A DNA stretch of 64,000 nucleotides from Palaemon carinicauda (GCF_036898095.1 NC_090729.1:63448132-63512131), one strand, 5' to 3'. Numbered from the stretch's first letter, positions 32,971 through 44,946 are shown. A program made the numbers and translations. Notes: generated by a model not told the origin, from the letters alone.

Positions 32971-33825
32971 GAGTGATGACGTGAAATTTTGGTAGGAAAG
33001 TTCGTAGACTGATGTAATCTTAGGCTTCCGAAAAAAGGTATGAAAACCCTTAGAGTAAATCACTGACACTAGCGTAAATAACTAAGGAGCTACCAGCTCA
33101 GACGTCTTTCTGCTATGGAAGTTGCAGAGAGACTGACTGACATCATTTGGAAGTTGCGGAGATGTCATGTTACGAACTGATGACTTACTTAAAGAAATAA
33201 TTTTACTTAGGCTAATTTTTCACTAATCGTATAAATATTTTCATAGAAATTTCACGTAGATTATTACTTTTTAAAAATAATTCAGAAATCATTCATTCAA
33301 TAACTCAAATCTTGAAAATAAAGTGACTGTTCATCAGGAATTATCTCCTAATAAAGAATGTTGTGGTTATATACAAAAGTCTTTGATATATTATAAACTA
33401 ATATTGTGAATGTGAAAGCATTGCACATTTTCTTCCCAATAGAAGATTTTAATTGTTTCAAAAGGACGTTTATAAACCTTAAATTCGAAATGAAGAAAGG
33501 TTCTGGCCAAGAGAGACCACGTGACTGACTGCCATTTAAGGTGACTTTAAGAATGGCTCATTCTTCCCAAGAACAGAATCGAACACTTATCGGTAGAAAG
33601 AAGAATTATAAACTTCCCAAAAAATTATAAATATGACTGAAAACCAAATAAAATCACAAAGGAAGTGAACGGGATATGCACTAAACTAAAGGACCTCCCA
33701 TAACCTGACCTAAATTGCAGTGTCCTTGCCAACTAAAGAGGTGGGGGTTTCACCCCCCACTGAAAATATTCCCTCTTTACTCAAAGAGAAATCTTGAATA
33801 TAAAATCTCTTATCAGCCTACCTCA

Positions 33826-34026
33826 TTATCTGGAGATGCTTGCTGTTGGTTGCTGGTTACCAAAGAACCATTCTTTCATTTTTGACATTACTCCTGGACT
33901 AATACCATACTCTTTAACAAAAACGGCTTCAGCTAAATAATTCAACTTTGTTGGAGGTGTCTCCCCTTCTTGATCCTGCATGTTTAGTACGAAGTGGCAT
34001 AACATCTGTTTCTGAAATGTTCTCAA
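33826..34026 (-). pseudogene. Possible pogo-type HTH fragment
   Basis: The 66-codon stretch includes KQMLCHFVLNMQDQ, LNYLAEAVFVKEYGI and MKEWFFGNQQP. The spacing resembles the CENP-B/Tc5-type helix-turn-helix of pogo-family transposases, which ends in a W-[LF]-x-G block. It is short and isolated, so this is only a suggestion. I see nothing else recognisable in 33100-34640. Confidence 0.3.
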
Positions 34027-34649
34027 AGTTTCCCCATATCATTTTGGAGAGTGAGCAACAAGAGTTAGACAAGTGAATGGCGCTCGTTATTACTAAGTTG
34101 TAGAAATAGTTGATTGGAGAATGGTAATTGCATTCGTAGGAGAATAGTCGAATTGACTAGTTCGTTTTCCTTACTTTTTGTCCACATTTTTGGTGTTCGT
34201 TTATGGACGGAAAGTAAACTGAATGATTGTCTTTTGTTAATATTAGATGTAAATTCTTAACCTTTCTCTTCTTGTATTCTAATTGAATTAAATAATGTAA
34301 TGTTAAATGTATTCCTTATAAGGAATTAGTTTTGTTTTCCCGTCTTTATTTTTCAACGATTGTTCGAGAGTTTCGGACAAAGTAAAAGAAAACGGAGTTG
34401 ATGATATGCTCAGTGTCGGCAGAATCGGCCGGACTTAGAGAACGAGTGTTTTTTCTGCCATAAAAAGTGAATATTTAAATTAAAAAACTAAGACAAAATT
34501 GTTCTTGGAGATAGTGCAGGTAAGTTGAAACATAAAGACTTTGCCTTTAATTGATTTGAGTAGATAATTCTAACATATTCGAATTTAAATACTTATTTAC
34601 CCGTAAGACTTCAGTTTGCTTTTCGTCTTGTTTGTTTTGTTTTTTTGGC

Positions 34650-36115
34650 TCTGACTCTTGTTGTTGGGCATAGCTGGTTAAGGAGGTTGTCCGATTTACG
34701 CCTGGAAGAATGTGACGGGTTTAGTTACATTTGCAAAGGGGCGCAACCTTTGAAAACATCAAGGTTGAAGTTGAGCGGTATTTCGCTAACCCTAGGAAGT
34801 CTAGGCCAAGTCGTATCTTTGTGTTATTGGGCAGCAATGATTTAGATGCTATTCAAAGTACTGCGGAGGTAGGGCAAGTAGAGCACTGTTATGAGGCATT
34901 TGCTGAAGGCACAGTGTAAAATCCGGACGTCGGACGTCGGATGCCGTCCGGGAGAATAGAAAACCGCTTGTATCACCAGTAAAGGCGCCATAATACACCA
35001 CTTTTTTTACACTGGTAATTTTCACTGATACTTTCTGTTATTTCCTGAATAAATGTTCGAGACAAGTGCAATCAGGATATCATTGTTGTAAATTTCTTGA
35101 AATTTTTTGTGTTTGTGATGAAACTTTTTACATTTACCTTTACATTAATTTTAATATTTACCTTTTCTTAATTGTTTTATTATTTATTTCAATTGAGTAT
35201 ATTTGCTTATATTTATGTTATGTGAAATAATATGGTGTAGGGTGGTGGATTAGTTGGTTAGACTGTCAACTGCCTTCCCGTGGCTCTGACTGGGCAACAG
35301 GCACAGGCTATTATAAAACGAATAAAAACAAATTGATTGATAAAATTTCAGTACATTTGAAGTGAAATAGGCTTCATTTCTTACATGTAGTATCCTGTGT
35401 CTGGTTAAAGTTGGAAACATTTTAATTGGTTAGTGGATCATACTAAACCTATTGGCAACTAAATGCAGGGTAAAGGGAGTGGTAGGCCCTTTCTCCTTAT
35501 GTTACATTACAGCCGGGTAAATTCTTATCTGTGACTGCTGATTGGCGACGTCCGGCTTTTATCCTAACAGGGTAAAATAGCGGGCAGTTAAATAGTGTAA
35601 TGTTGACGTCCGATTGCGATTATTCTTAATAACATGAAAATAAACCAATATTTTTCGAACATTTATTCGGAAAATAACAGAAAGTACCAGTGAACATTAC
35701 CAGTCACAAAAAAAAAGAGGTGTATTTTCGCGTCTTTCCTGGTGATACAAGCGATTTTCTATTCTCCCGGACGGCATCCGACGTCCGACGTCCAACGTCC
35801 GACGTCCGGATTTTACACTGTGCCTTTGCTGAATTACTGAAAAAAGTTGTGTCCTGATGCTAAACTAATTTTTGCCCAAATAGAGGATATGTTCTTTTTT
35901 AACCACTGTGAAAGTTTTGAAGCATAGCGGCAGAATTTTAAGGCAAAATCGAATAAATTCAATTAGTGGTTGAATAATGGAAGGGCAAGGATAGTTTGTT
36001 TATCATGAAAGGGGTTAATGGATTTTCCAACCCACGCCTTTATGCCAGGGATGGAGTACACCTCAATTATGATGGCAATGTGAAGCTGGCTCGGAGAATG
36101 GCTGACTTTTAGTAA
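34650..36115 (+). pseudogene. SGNH-hydrolase-like ORF, split by MITE
   Basis: Left of the MITE, 34650-34907 encodes VGHSWLRRLSDLRLEE, FENIKVEVERYFANP and RIFVLLGSNDLDA, resembling the start block and the G-x-ND block of SGNH/GDSL esterases. Right of it, 35834-36115 encodes KLIFAQIEDMFFF, and, in a shifted frame, a DGVHLNYDGN-type block near 36055-36085, the place of the catalytic Asp and His. Esterase-type domains are known in ORF1 of CR1-like LINEs, and a CR1/L2-like RT lies downstream on the same strand. That linkage is inference. Frameshifts and the MITE at 34908 have inactivated it. Confidence 0.5.
34908..35824. mobile_element. Mutator-like MITE with 9-bp target duplication
   Basis: A 917-bp element with terminal inverted repeats of about 170 bases beginning GGCACAGTGTAAAATCCGGA. 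The same 9 bases, TTTGCTGAA, flank it at 34899-34907 and 35825-35833. A 9-base duplication with long terminal repeats fits the Mutator superfamily. Subterminal GGACGTCG-type words occur twice on the left and four times on the right. There is no transposase frame, so it is non-autonomous. It lies inside the SGNH-like ORF. Confidence 0.85.
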
Positions 36116-36689
36116 GAGCAAAGGCCTAAAGTCAAGTTAGTTTAGCTGTTCTAGTGTCAAGTATGTACTTTTTATGTTCTCTCTGGGCTCATCTGGTTTT
36201 TGTAATGTCAGGATTCTTTGTATACTGTTGTTATTCCTCTTAAGGAAAGGAGCAGTATCGGTCCTTATTTTTACTTGTATTAATTTAAGTTTAGGTTAAG
36301 TTAGTAACCTTTTTATTTAAATAACCTGTTGATTAGCCTAGTTTTGCTCTTAGCATAATATGCTGTATTTTTTTTTTTTTCATAAGGAAGTAACTGATGA
36401 TAACTTGCTTTGCATTGACTTGATCAAGTTAAGTTTAGATTTTTTCTTTGGGTAATATATTATTGGTTAATAGCATTGTTCAAGATGGATGAGGCTAAAA
36501 TAAAAGAGTTAATTAAAAAGAGGGCTTATGTTAAGGGTTTAATAAGTCTTGATGTTAGGAAGATTAACTCTTAAAGGTCGATCAAATTAATGGTCATTTG
36601 TTACAAGAATTTATTCATAAAATTGATGCTAATTTAGTAATAGTTGACAATTTTGACGTAACCATTTGTGAAATTGCTGCTTAAACGAC

Positions 36690-36790
36690 CAGAAGATGTA
36701 GCATGATCCTAGAATATTACAAAAAAGATATAGCTTCAGTCTAAAAATACACAGAATGTCTAATGTTAATGGAAATATATCATGGAGTAT
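36690..36790 (+). repeat. Short dispersed repeat fragment
   Basis: GTAGCATGATCCTAGAATAT and the block around TGTCTAATGTTAATGGAAAT resemble the repeated blocks at 62260-62460 (GGTATGATCGTAGAGTAT, TGTCCAATGTTAAGGGAA). It lies between the SGNH-like ORF and the RT. The rest of 36120-37280 is A/T-rich with no clear coding. Confidence 0.45.
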
Positions 36791-37279
36791 ATTAATGCTA
36801 CTGTATATATGACTATTCTAGTTATCACTAGAACATTACATCTCATACTAAAAAGAATGTGAGCCTACGAAAAAAATATTATGATAGCGATATTCTTGCT
36901 TTAGTGTGGTTATTAATACTGAAGCATACGTTAGGATAAATCTACTCTGGAGATATTCTATTTCGACGAATCTGAGTGGAAACCGATTTTTCTCTCTGCA
37001 ACATGCAACAAAGAATTAGTTGAGGGGAATAGGAGCCCTACATAATCACTGAAGGACACAACAACCTAACAATAACTCTGGTGATGAATTCATAAACTTC
37101 ACTCTAATAAAAATCTTTATCATCGGTCCAGAGATCTCAAATACTCCACATGTGACTAAATCATTTATACCCCTAATTTTGTTTTCTTTACTAAAACCAT
37201 TTCCCTCTTGGGCTCTAATTTGAATCTAAAATGTTGGACAAGAGTTCACGTTGATATTGTAGGAAGGTTTAAAAAAGGA

Positions 37280-38452
37280 TCTCCACCTTCTGTTCTGTTG
37301 TAAATAATATGCTAGAAATGATGCATGAAAATAAATGTAGTATCTTAATACTGCTCAATCTCAGTGCTGCTTTTGATACAGTTGAAGATCAAGCCTTCGA
37401 ATACCTAAAAGACTATTTAGTTGGTAAAAATTAGTGTACAAATTGGAAACTCTTATTCATCATATGAACCCTTAAACAGAGGGGTACCCCAGGGGAGTGT
37501 ACTTGGCCCAATCTTATTCTGCATCTATACTATTGGTCTATCGAAAATACTACAAAGGCATGGCGTGAAGTTCAAACTTTTTGCAGATGACACACAATTT
37601 TAGTTCCCCATAAATGATATACATGATACTACTGAAACTCTAAACCGAATTCTTGATAGTGTTAGAGAATGGATGACATTCAAACAACTAAAATTAAGTG
37701 AGAACAAAACTGAATTAATGGTGGTGGGTAAGAGAAGCAACGTGAGGAACTTGGGTGATATTCAAATAAACATAAATAATGACTCAGTGCTAATATCTAG
37801 TAAAGTTCGAGATGTAGGTGTACTGCTTTACTGTAACCGGTCTCTAAATGCCCAAATAAATAATGTAATCAAAACTGCTGGTTATCATCTAAGAAATATT
37901 ACGTTTATAAAAATTGTCCTGGACGAAAATTCTGCAAAGAAACTTTTGATAAACTGTGTTATTACCAGGATTGACTACAGCAACTCTATCTATTACAATT
38001 TACCAAGAGTGCAACTTAAGAAATTACAAAACATAAACAGAGGAGCAAAATGTGATAAAATGTGTCCTACCTAAAGAAGGATCACCCTTATACTAATTGA
38101 TTTACACTGGCTGTCGATTAAAGCGAGAATTGAATTTAGAATATGTACAATAACTCAACAAGTTATCAGAACCCTTCGTCCAAAATACTTAGGAGAATTG
38201 CTACATATTTCGCAGCCAACAAATCTTGTCGACAGGAGAATAGTTACAGATGGCTTGAACCTGTTGGAACCTAGATATATGTATACTTTAGGCTCTAGAG
38301 CCTTTAAATATGCTGCCCCGAGAAATAAGCTTCCACGAAACATTCAAATGATTGAAGACATTAAGGCATTCAAGAGGAAACTGAAGACTTTCTTATTTAA
38401 AAAGTCATACAACAGTGAAGATTTAACTGTAAATGAACAATACGTGATCTGA
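37280..38452 (+). pseudogene. CR1/L2-like LINE reverse transcriptase, C-terminal half
   Basis: The plus strand encodes LLNLSAAFDTVEDQAF (a typical LDLSAAFDTVDH block with its first Asp changed), RGVPQGSVLGPILF and FKLFADDTQF (FADD active site at about 37585). The thumb and C-terminal blocks follow: LKLSENKTELMVVGKRS, RIDYSNSIYYNLP, IDLHWLSIKARIEFRI and LPRNIQMIEDIKAFKRKLKT. The family copies its own RNA at the target site. Stops near 37420, 37602 and 38074 break the frame. The 5' part of RT and the endonuclease are not recognisable upstream. Confidence 0.8.
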
Positions 38453-38566
38453 AACGATAAATACTCTGAACGAACAAGGTAAAACGACAATGGAGGTTCT
38501 GTAGAGAGTGGGGTTCCCTTGCTGCATGGGACCGGAAAAGCAGCCATTAATGTAAGTAAAGTAAGA
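38453..38566 (+). other. 3' untranslated end of CR1/L2-like LINE
   Basis: A short G/C-richer stretch (GAGAGTGGGGTTCCCTTGCT, GGGACCGGAAAAGCAGCC) ends in AATGTAAGTAAAGTAAG. Short TAAG/AAGT-type repeats at the 3' end are typical of L2/CR1-group elements instead of poly-A. Confidence 0.6.
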
Positions 38567-40509
38567 TTCTGGAAGGCAACCAGTTTATTATTTTGTCATA
38601 TTTTTAATGACCGTTAATTAAACTTTTTATTTTCCTAACATACATTCGGAAGATACCATTCAATTTAGGACAATCAACGTAGTCCAGGCTAGCTTATCTA
38701 TCACAACCCAAACTTTGGCATAGGCTAATACCGTGTACCTCATGGGGTTAGGCTAATACAGAAAGCCTGGTCTTGAATTTAAAATTAGCACTTGACCTTG
38801 GAGACTGACTGATTTTCATTTGTAGTGGAGGTAAAGGGAAAGGCTGATTCCTGGGGTCTTTTTAATGCTTTTCTTCATACAAGTGCATTTCCATTAACAG
38901 GCACTCCAAATTGGGACCCTGAGATACAAAATCTTCATTTAGGACAACGATCCTATGTCAAACAAAATGCAATTCGTAGCCTAGGCTTATACTCTACTCT
39001 TACCAAACCTACTTTTTACGCTGTATAGTTACCCAGACAAGACAAGAACGAACACTTTCACAAAATCTTGGAATAATATTGCTTATATTAACTCTCGGTT
39101 GGTGGCACAATTCCTCCAACCACATGCAAGCTTAGCTTGGAGCAATTTCAATGCATGTTGTCAAAAATTGACATTTATTCCCCTTGAATAAAAGTATTCT
39201 TAGTTTTAAGAGTATTCGTTTTCTAAGGTATTTCCCAGTTTCTATGAATATATGTTTGAAATGTGATTATTTTACTCCACAGAAGTAGTTTTATTATATT
39301 CACTATATCAATGAGTTTGTATGAATTAGTATAATAATATTTAAAGTAATAAGCTAACTTTCTTGCAAATTTTATCCATCTAGATCAGATAAAATGACGT
39401 AACATCCCATTGTTGTCAAACTTCTTCCTGTGGAGATTATATATATTGTTTGATTATTGTAAGGGCACATGCCAGTAAGTTAAACTTGCCTTCTGGACGA
39501 AACCCCTTTTTTTGTATGTTGGGTTACAATTAAATCACTTGATGTTTGTTACGTAACCCTTGCAAATTTGTAAATGTGAAAACATTGTACTCCTCCCGAG
39601 TTCTCTTCCAGGGTGGAAATGTGACACGGGCGGGCTTCTACCAGCGGACTCCAGAAGGTAAGTAATTAGAAGATATTCTCCTGAATCCGACCATCATCAC
39701 CTCGTGAACCATCGCATCGTTGCAGCAATGTTCTTATAAGAATACTCTGTAACCCCGTTTGATATTTGTTTAATTTTTTGTCAAGTAACGTAAATTTTGT
39801 TCATTTGTGGTAATGTTAATGTTCGCTCTTTAACGTAACTCTGATGATTTTTGTTTGTGTACTTTAAATATTAAATATATGTCAAACTTTTTAATTGAGT
39901 CTTTGTGAACCCGTGTGGCATCACCCCCAAATGAATTGGTGTAGGAAATATAGTTTGAATCAAAGGTAAATGGCATATGTCTTTTACATAAGTTTGTTTC
40001 TCAGTTTTGTGACTTGGCCTCGTGCAAAACTGGTGCACGAGGGTTTACAGTTTAAAGAAAGTAATCATATGTGGTTGTAAATTCCCCAGTATTTCACCAC
40101 ATTTTCGGGTCCTTCGAACAAACCGGATGCCATAACGATTCACAAAGAATTTTTTTGGATGTTAAAGATAAATTACGATAAAGTTCACGTGGTTGATGGT
40201 CGGCGTCAAAGTCATTCTAGTATAGCTGGCACGTGTCCAAAGTTATTTGGTGAGCAGGGTAAGGTATTGAATTACTTGGAGTGTTTTACCAAGTAATCTG
40301 TTTTATGAAACATTATTTGTCCGTTAATTACTCTGAAGAAATTTTGTTGAATTTCGTTGCCATTTTTTTTAACTTAGGTTTCGTGACCAGATGTATTTAA
40401 GAGCACGGGGTCAAACTGTCTAGCATTTAGTGCATGTTATATTTGAATCAGGGTTAGATAATTTGCCATACATTTTCTGATATTTGTTCAAGTTTGTTAT
40501 TGATTCATT
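38567..40509. other. Unassigned, perhaps BEL 5' region
   Basis: No gene is recognisable. At 39619 a purine-rich AGGGTGGAAA is followed by TGTGACACGGGCGGGCTTC, which could be the start of an LTR, and the BEL gag follows at 40510. I could not find a second copy in the window, so no LTR is called. Confidence 0.3.
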
Positions 40510-41996
40510 AACGAGATAACGGAGTCCAAGATTAAGGTAGTTATTGAAGGGGAAATTATTTCCTTACAAGATTTGCTCGACGAGTCAGGTAGCTGCATTG
40601 GTGATACTGATACACCAAAATCGACTCTTGTAATGTATGAACGTTGTCTTACTGAGGGACTACGACGTTTTGAAGATTGTTGGTCACAGAATGTGACGAT
40701 TATTTCACAGGATAGTGAATATGACAAGTTATGCAGAAGTTATAGAGCAATAACTAGATGTGTAAGGAAAGCTATTGCTGCTACTCAACAAACTATGAGC
40801 GAGATTGACGCTAGAGATAGAAATCAACGGCCCGTTATGCCTCCTCCTTCGGCTCCCGTTAATCCTCTCCCTCCCCCTAAACTCCCAGAAATTAAGATAC
40901 CTGAATTTAGTGGTGGGGAAGAACAATGGCTTGCATTATGGGATATATTCAACAGTTTGGTTCACGATCGTAGGGATATTTCCGATGTAATTAAGTTTTC
41001 TATACTCAGAGCTAGTTTAAGGGACAACGCCCTCAAAGCCATAGAAGGTTTGCCTGTCACTAATGCCAATTATTCAGTAGCTATTCAGACCCTTATGGAG
41101 AAGTATGATAATAAGGAAAACTTGAAACGTAGACTCATGCCCAAATTAACACATTTAGTCCCTCCCAGTCATTCAATAGAGGATTTGAACACTTTTATAT
41201 TGGATTATGAAAAAATTATTTTACAGATGAAAACATTGAATTTAGATGTAGAAGCCATGAACCCCATTTTCTCTAGTATAATATGCGAGAAATTACTACC
41301 TGAAACCATAAGACTATAGCTGATGAACATAATAGTATGTCTCTTGATTTAAAGCAAATTTCCTCAGGTTTGAAATATGTTTGTGAATTGATGGAATATT
41401 GTCACGAAGGTGAGAATTTTAATAAAAGAAAACGGGATCAGGGCAACTATTCTAAAGTAATTCCCTCAAATGTGCCTAACGTGCAGAGAGTACAACCAAG
41501 TAACAGTAAACCTAGTAATAGTAGTCCTTACAATAATTGTGTGTTTTGCTCATTGAACCGTGCTTCTCGCGATTGTAACACTTTCAAATCCGTTGATAGT
41601 AGAAGGGACAGAGTTAAATGTTTAAGATTGTGTTTTGCTTGCCTCAAAGGAGGTCATTTATTCTCTGAATGTAGCAGTAAGCCTAAATGTAATATATGTG
41701 ATGGTCCTCATTACCCGATGATTTGTAAGAAAACAGAAAACCCTGTAAATCCTGCTTCACCAAAGTTGAGTGTAAATAGTACTAATGTTAGTGAATCAAA
41801 TGTCAACTTTAGGTGTCCTAATAAGGATCCCAAAGGTGCTGTTAGTCAATCAAATGTTAATGGGAATTCTCATAAGGATCCCAAAGATGTTGTTAGTAAA
41901 GGTGATTCCCCAGTAATTCACCACACTTGTAACATTGTTGTTACCTTACTTGATAATTCTCTAATTTTAAACGATAATCACAATCAAACAATATAG
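40510..41996 (+). pseudogene. gag: BEL/Pao Gag
   Basis: The first open part (to 41319) contains the BEL/Pao Gag block: LPEIKIPEFSGGEEQWLALW, FNSLVHDRRDISDVIKFSIL, LKAIEGLPVTNANYSVAIQT and LMEKYDNKENLKRRL. After a short frame break, 41337-41996 has CVFCSLNRASRDC and zinc-knuckle-like CFACLKGGHLFSEC and CNICDGPHYPMIC, in the order seen in BEL Gag. No ATG opens the first part: the frame runs back to a stop near 40500. No protease, RT or integrase follows, so only the Gag end of the element survives. Confidence 0.8.
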
Positions 41997-43177
41997 AATG
42001 TTATTAAAACAGGTAAATTATAGTTACGAGAAGTACATACCTTTTACAAGGGAGAAATAAGCGTTTTACAAAATATTGATGCGAGCAACACCTTTTCCCC
42101 TCTCTGCTGATTGTTGTCTCTAAGCTCACCACATACAGCTACTCCCTAAGCTCACACAACTCCGCCTTTGTTTACCTTTTCGCACTCATGCACAAACACT
42201 TGATCGTTGACATAACTACTCCTTTGTTATGCTTACCTTATGCACTGAGTATGCACACTTGTTCCTACACAATCTCAACTATGTGTGTCTAGCTTAACAT
42301 ATTGTCAAAATGAAAACCAATTCGTTTATGATGTCCACTAATCATCAATGGAATTACCCTTCAGTTTTATGAGGGATTTCTGGCATTAAATTGTCACTGC
42401 GTAGAACAGACAGACAAAGACCATAGGCCTATGTCTGCGTACGTTGGTTTTTTCCTTAATCATGTGTCAAGTTAATTATCACAATAGTTTGGAATATAAT
42501 TCTAGTACTGCTGACTTATAAGCAGCTTATTTTACCTCTTTGGTACCAATCCAGGTCTGAATTAATTCTAAGAAGTTTGCCCATTGCACCAGTCCTTTGC
42601 TAATTACTCATTTAAAAATCTCAATTTTTTTATGTGCCAGAATAGGTAGGATAACTATGTATGTGTTCCCCTGGAGATGCAAGATCTCTCTGTATGTTGT
42701 ACAAAATCCTGCCTCCAATTAACTCCTTATAACAATATAATGTCTTGACCGAAAGTCCGTATTTAGTACCTTAACACACCAAGACCTACCTATCAGGGGA
42801 TGACCCAGGAGACGACCTTTGACTCAGAGTTCAACCCATTCATTCACGAGCCGCCACCCTAACCTGATGGGCAACCTACATTACTCTGGCTCACCTCAAG
42901 TTCCACAAGAAACAGAGGAGAACGAAGGATTTCTGGTTTCCTGTCGACTGGAGAGATGGAAGATCCAAAGCTAAAAATTGTGGCAGTGATATCTGATCTT
43001 CCAAGAAGCGAGAATGACCAAGGGGTTGGCCAGGCAAGCAAACATTTCATCCAACGTCCATTTTGTGGACAAATGGTTGCTTTTCAAGTAATTTGATGAG
43101 TGCACGTAAAACATGTGACCACTTAAATTTTCCCCCATTTTAGACTAGGTTAGATTTTCAATTTTACCTGATTAATG
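41997..43177. other. Unassigned A/T-rich region
   Basis: No coding region, RNA gene or named repeat is recognisable here. The expected BEL pol is absent. Confidence 0.5.
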
Positions 43178-43767
43178 TATTACAGTCATGAGAGAGAAGG
43201 GTAATTTACCATTTTAGCAGGTGGGTTCAATGGACCATGATAATACAAAATAAAGGTATTTAAATGAGAATACGATCAAACAAGACTTGAATATAATAAT
43301 TCAAAAATTAGTTACAAAACATTACAATTAAACTTGAAGTCCATATAAAAGGAACACAAAGGTCATAATGAACAAGAATGACACAATAGGACAAATGACA
43401 AATGATAAATAACAACCACGTCTCAAAAAGTAATCACACTGAAAATTGAGAACACTTAAAACAAGAGCACAATTCGTTATTAAACCCTTACTATAATATT
43501 ACTTATACTTAGGTTATAGATACATTACAATAAAGAGGACTGCTTCCCTGTAGCACACTAATGTCCTTGGTTTACTTGCTAAGTGGAGACTGATTGAAAA
43601 TTATATTTAGGGGTCGAAGAAATTTAGGATGGGCGGAGCAAGTAAGAACAAGGAGTGTGAAACGAAGGCAAACAAGTTTCTGGGAAAGGACAAAGGAAAG
43701 TGGTATACAGGGGAAAACAGTCAGGTAAAATATATACAATAATTATAATGATGTGGAAGGTGTAATA
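43178..43767 (-). repeat. 3' LTR of Gmr1-like Gypsy element
   Basis: About 590 bases, closely matching 53444-54009 in direct orientation. In element orientation the LTR begins TATTACA and ends TGTAATA, a 7-base inverted terminus. A purine tract (AGTGGGAGG, complement of 43768-43776) directly precedes it, as expected for a 3' LTR. Confidence 0.9.
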
Positions 43768-43819
43768 CCTCCCACTAGAGGATCAAGCCCAGCGGAGTGG
43801 TTTGATCAAAGTAAACACC

Positions 43820-44368
43820 TTACATCTCCTGAGAAGGTTGAGAATGGGCCCGTGACAAGGTATCAGCAAATACGTTGTCGCTGCCCTTGAGGTGCTTTAT
43901 TTGAAGGTTGAAGTTTTGAAGAAATAAAGCCCATCTTAGTAAGCGCTGATTATGGGCCTTGGTGCGCTCAAGAAAGGTGCGGGGATTGTAGTCCGTATAG
44001 ATATGGATGACAGGAGCTCCGTGTAGATAACATTCAAATATTTGGAGAGCAAGAACCAAACTTAAAATCTCCTTCTCTATGGTACTGTAGGACAGCTGAT
44101 GAGGCTTGAAGCTACTGGAGGTGTATCCCATTGGGGGGAGTATCCCATCAATTTCCTGCAGCAACACTCCTCCAGCACCTGTGTCGCAAGCGTCTATCTC
44201 CTGTAGTCTGTACACAGTCGCATGCTGCCATCCTCCTTTGGTACCAATAGACAGGGAGACGCCCATGGTGACTTGATTGGTTTTGCTAATCAGGCTCTCA
44301 GAAGATATTCCACTTCTTCTTTCATCACTAGTTTCCTGGCCGGGCTGATGCATTAAGGGTGTTGTCAT
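43820..44368 (-). pseudogene. pol: Gmr1-like RNase H with RT remnant
   Basis: The C-terminal part is a Gypsy RNase H: DACDTGAGGVLLQEID, SSSFKPHQLSYSTIEKEILS, IHIYTDYNPRTF and HLKGSDNVFADTLSRA, with the catalytic acidic residues visible. Immediately upstream, frame-shifted remnants of RT survive: the entry block before the palm and a block ending near RLQ. The RT palm, including its active site, is missing, so most of RT was deleted. On the minus strand this lies after integrase, the reverse of normal Gypsy order. Confidence 0.8.
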
Positions 44369-44580
44369 ATGGGAGCAGTTCCTGGTAGAAGTTCGATGTC
44401 ATGGGTGAGGACTGTACACATACTTGGATTATCCCCAAAAAGTTCTGGGTAAGAGCAAATAAGATTTTGAAGTCCTTCTGATTGAAAAGGAGAAAGATGT
44501 TGTCATGAGTTTTTCAGTTTTTCAGAGCAGCACAATCATCTACAAAATGCCACGAATAGATGAATCCAGGTTCACTTACT

Positions 44581-44946
44581 TCAGGTCTCATCTTTGACCT
44601 TGACATTAACATTTACAATTTTGTCTCCATAACCAGTTTCAGTATTCCTGGAATAATACCTTTTAAGCAGATTGGCATAGATAATTTGAGTACTTTTCCT
44701 TCTATCAGTGGTTTCAATCACATAGGTATGGTTATTGACATTTTTAAGTACTTTATATGGACCAAAGAATTTGGTGGAAAATGGGGATCCAGGCATAGGA
44801 AAATATGCTAGCATAAGATCTCCTGGGTTGAACTTCCTCATTTTAGTTTTTTTATCATAACTATTTTTCATTTTAATCTGAGCTTTGCTTAAGTTTTCAC
44901 TGGCTATTTTATGGACTTTGGAAAGGGTTTCTTTAAAGTTACTCAA
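44581..44946 (-). pseudogene. pol: Gmr1-like integrase C-terminal domain
   Basis: The 121 codons include LSKAQIKMKNSYDKKTKMRK, FNPGDLMLAYFPMPG, FGPYKVLKN and YANLLKRYY. GPY-type residues followed by a short basic segment mark the C-terminal domain of Gypsy integrases. It is the downstream part of the integrase core at 45082-45855, separated by frameshifts and stops. Confidence 0.75.

Larger units (their letters stand above)
26271..33100 (-). mobile_element. Nimb/I-type LINE, nearly intact
   Basis: A minus-strand non-LTR retrotransposon with ORF1 (RNA-binding, zinc knuckles), ORF2 (endonuclease, RT, RNase H), a 1.2-kb 3' untranslated region and a 3' end made of a stem-loop (26312-26337), GGCAATCT and a short ACAG repeat. 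RNase H inside ORF2 and the C-terminal cysteine motif point to the I/Nimb group. The 3' untranslated region is homologous to that of the plus-strand element at 59743-62056. The 5' end is not defined; about 33100 is a guess. Confidence 0.85.

Noticed and set aside
34908..35824. Academ or hAT assignment of the small inverted-repeat element
   Set aside because: The perfect 9-base duplication does not fit 8-base (hAT) or 3-4-base (Academ) duplications; Mutator-type fits better.
42859..43050. Possible short protein gene in the unassigned region
   Set aside because: No domain or family resemblance, and length is within chance.
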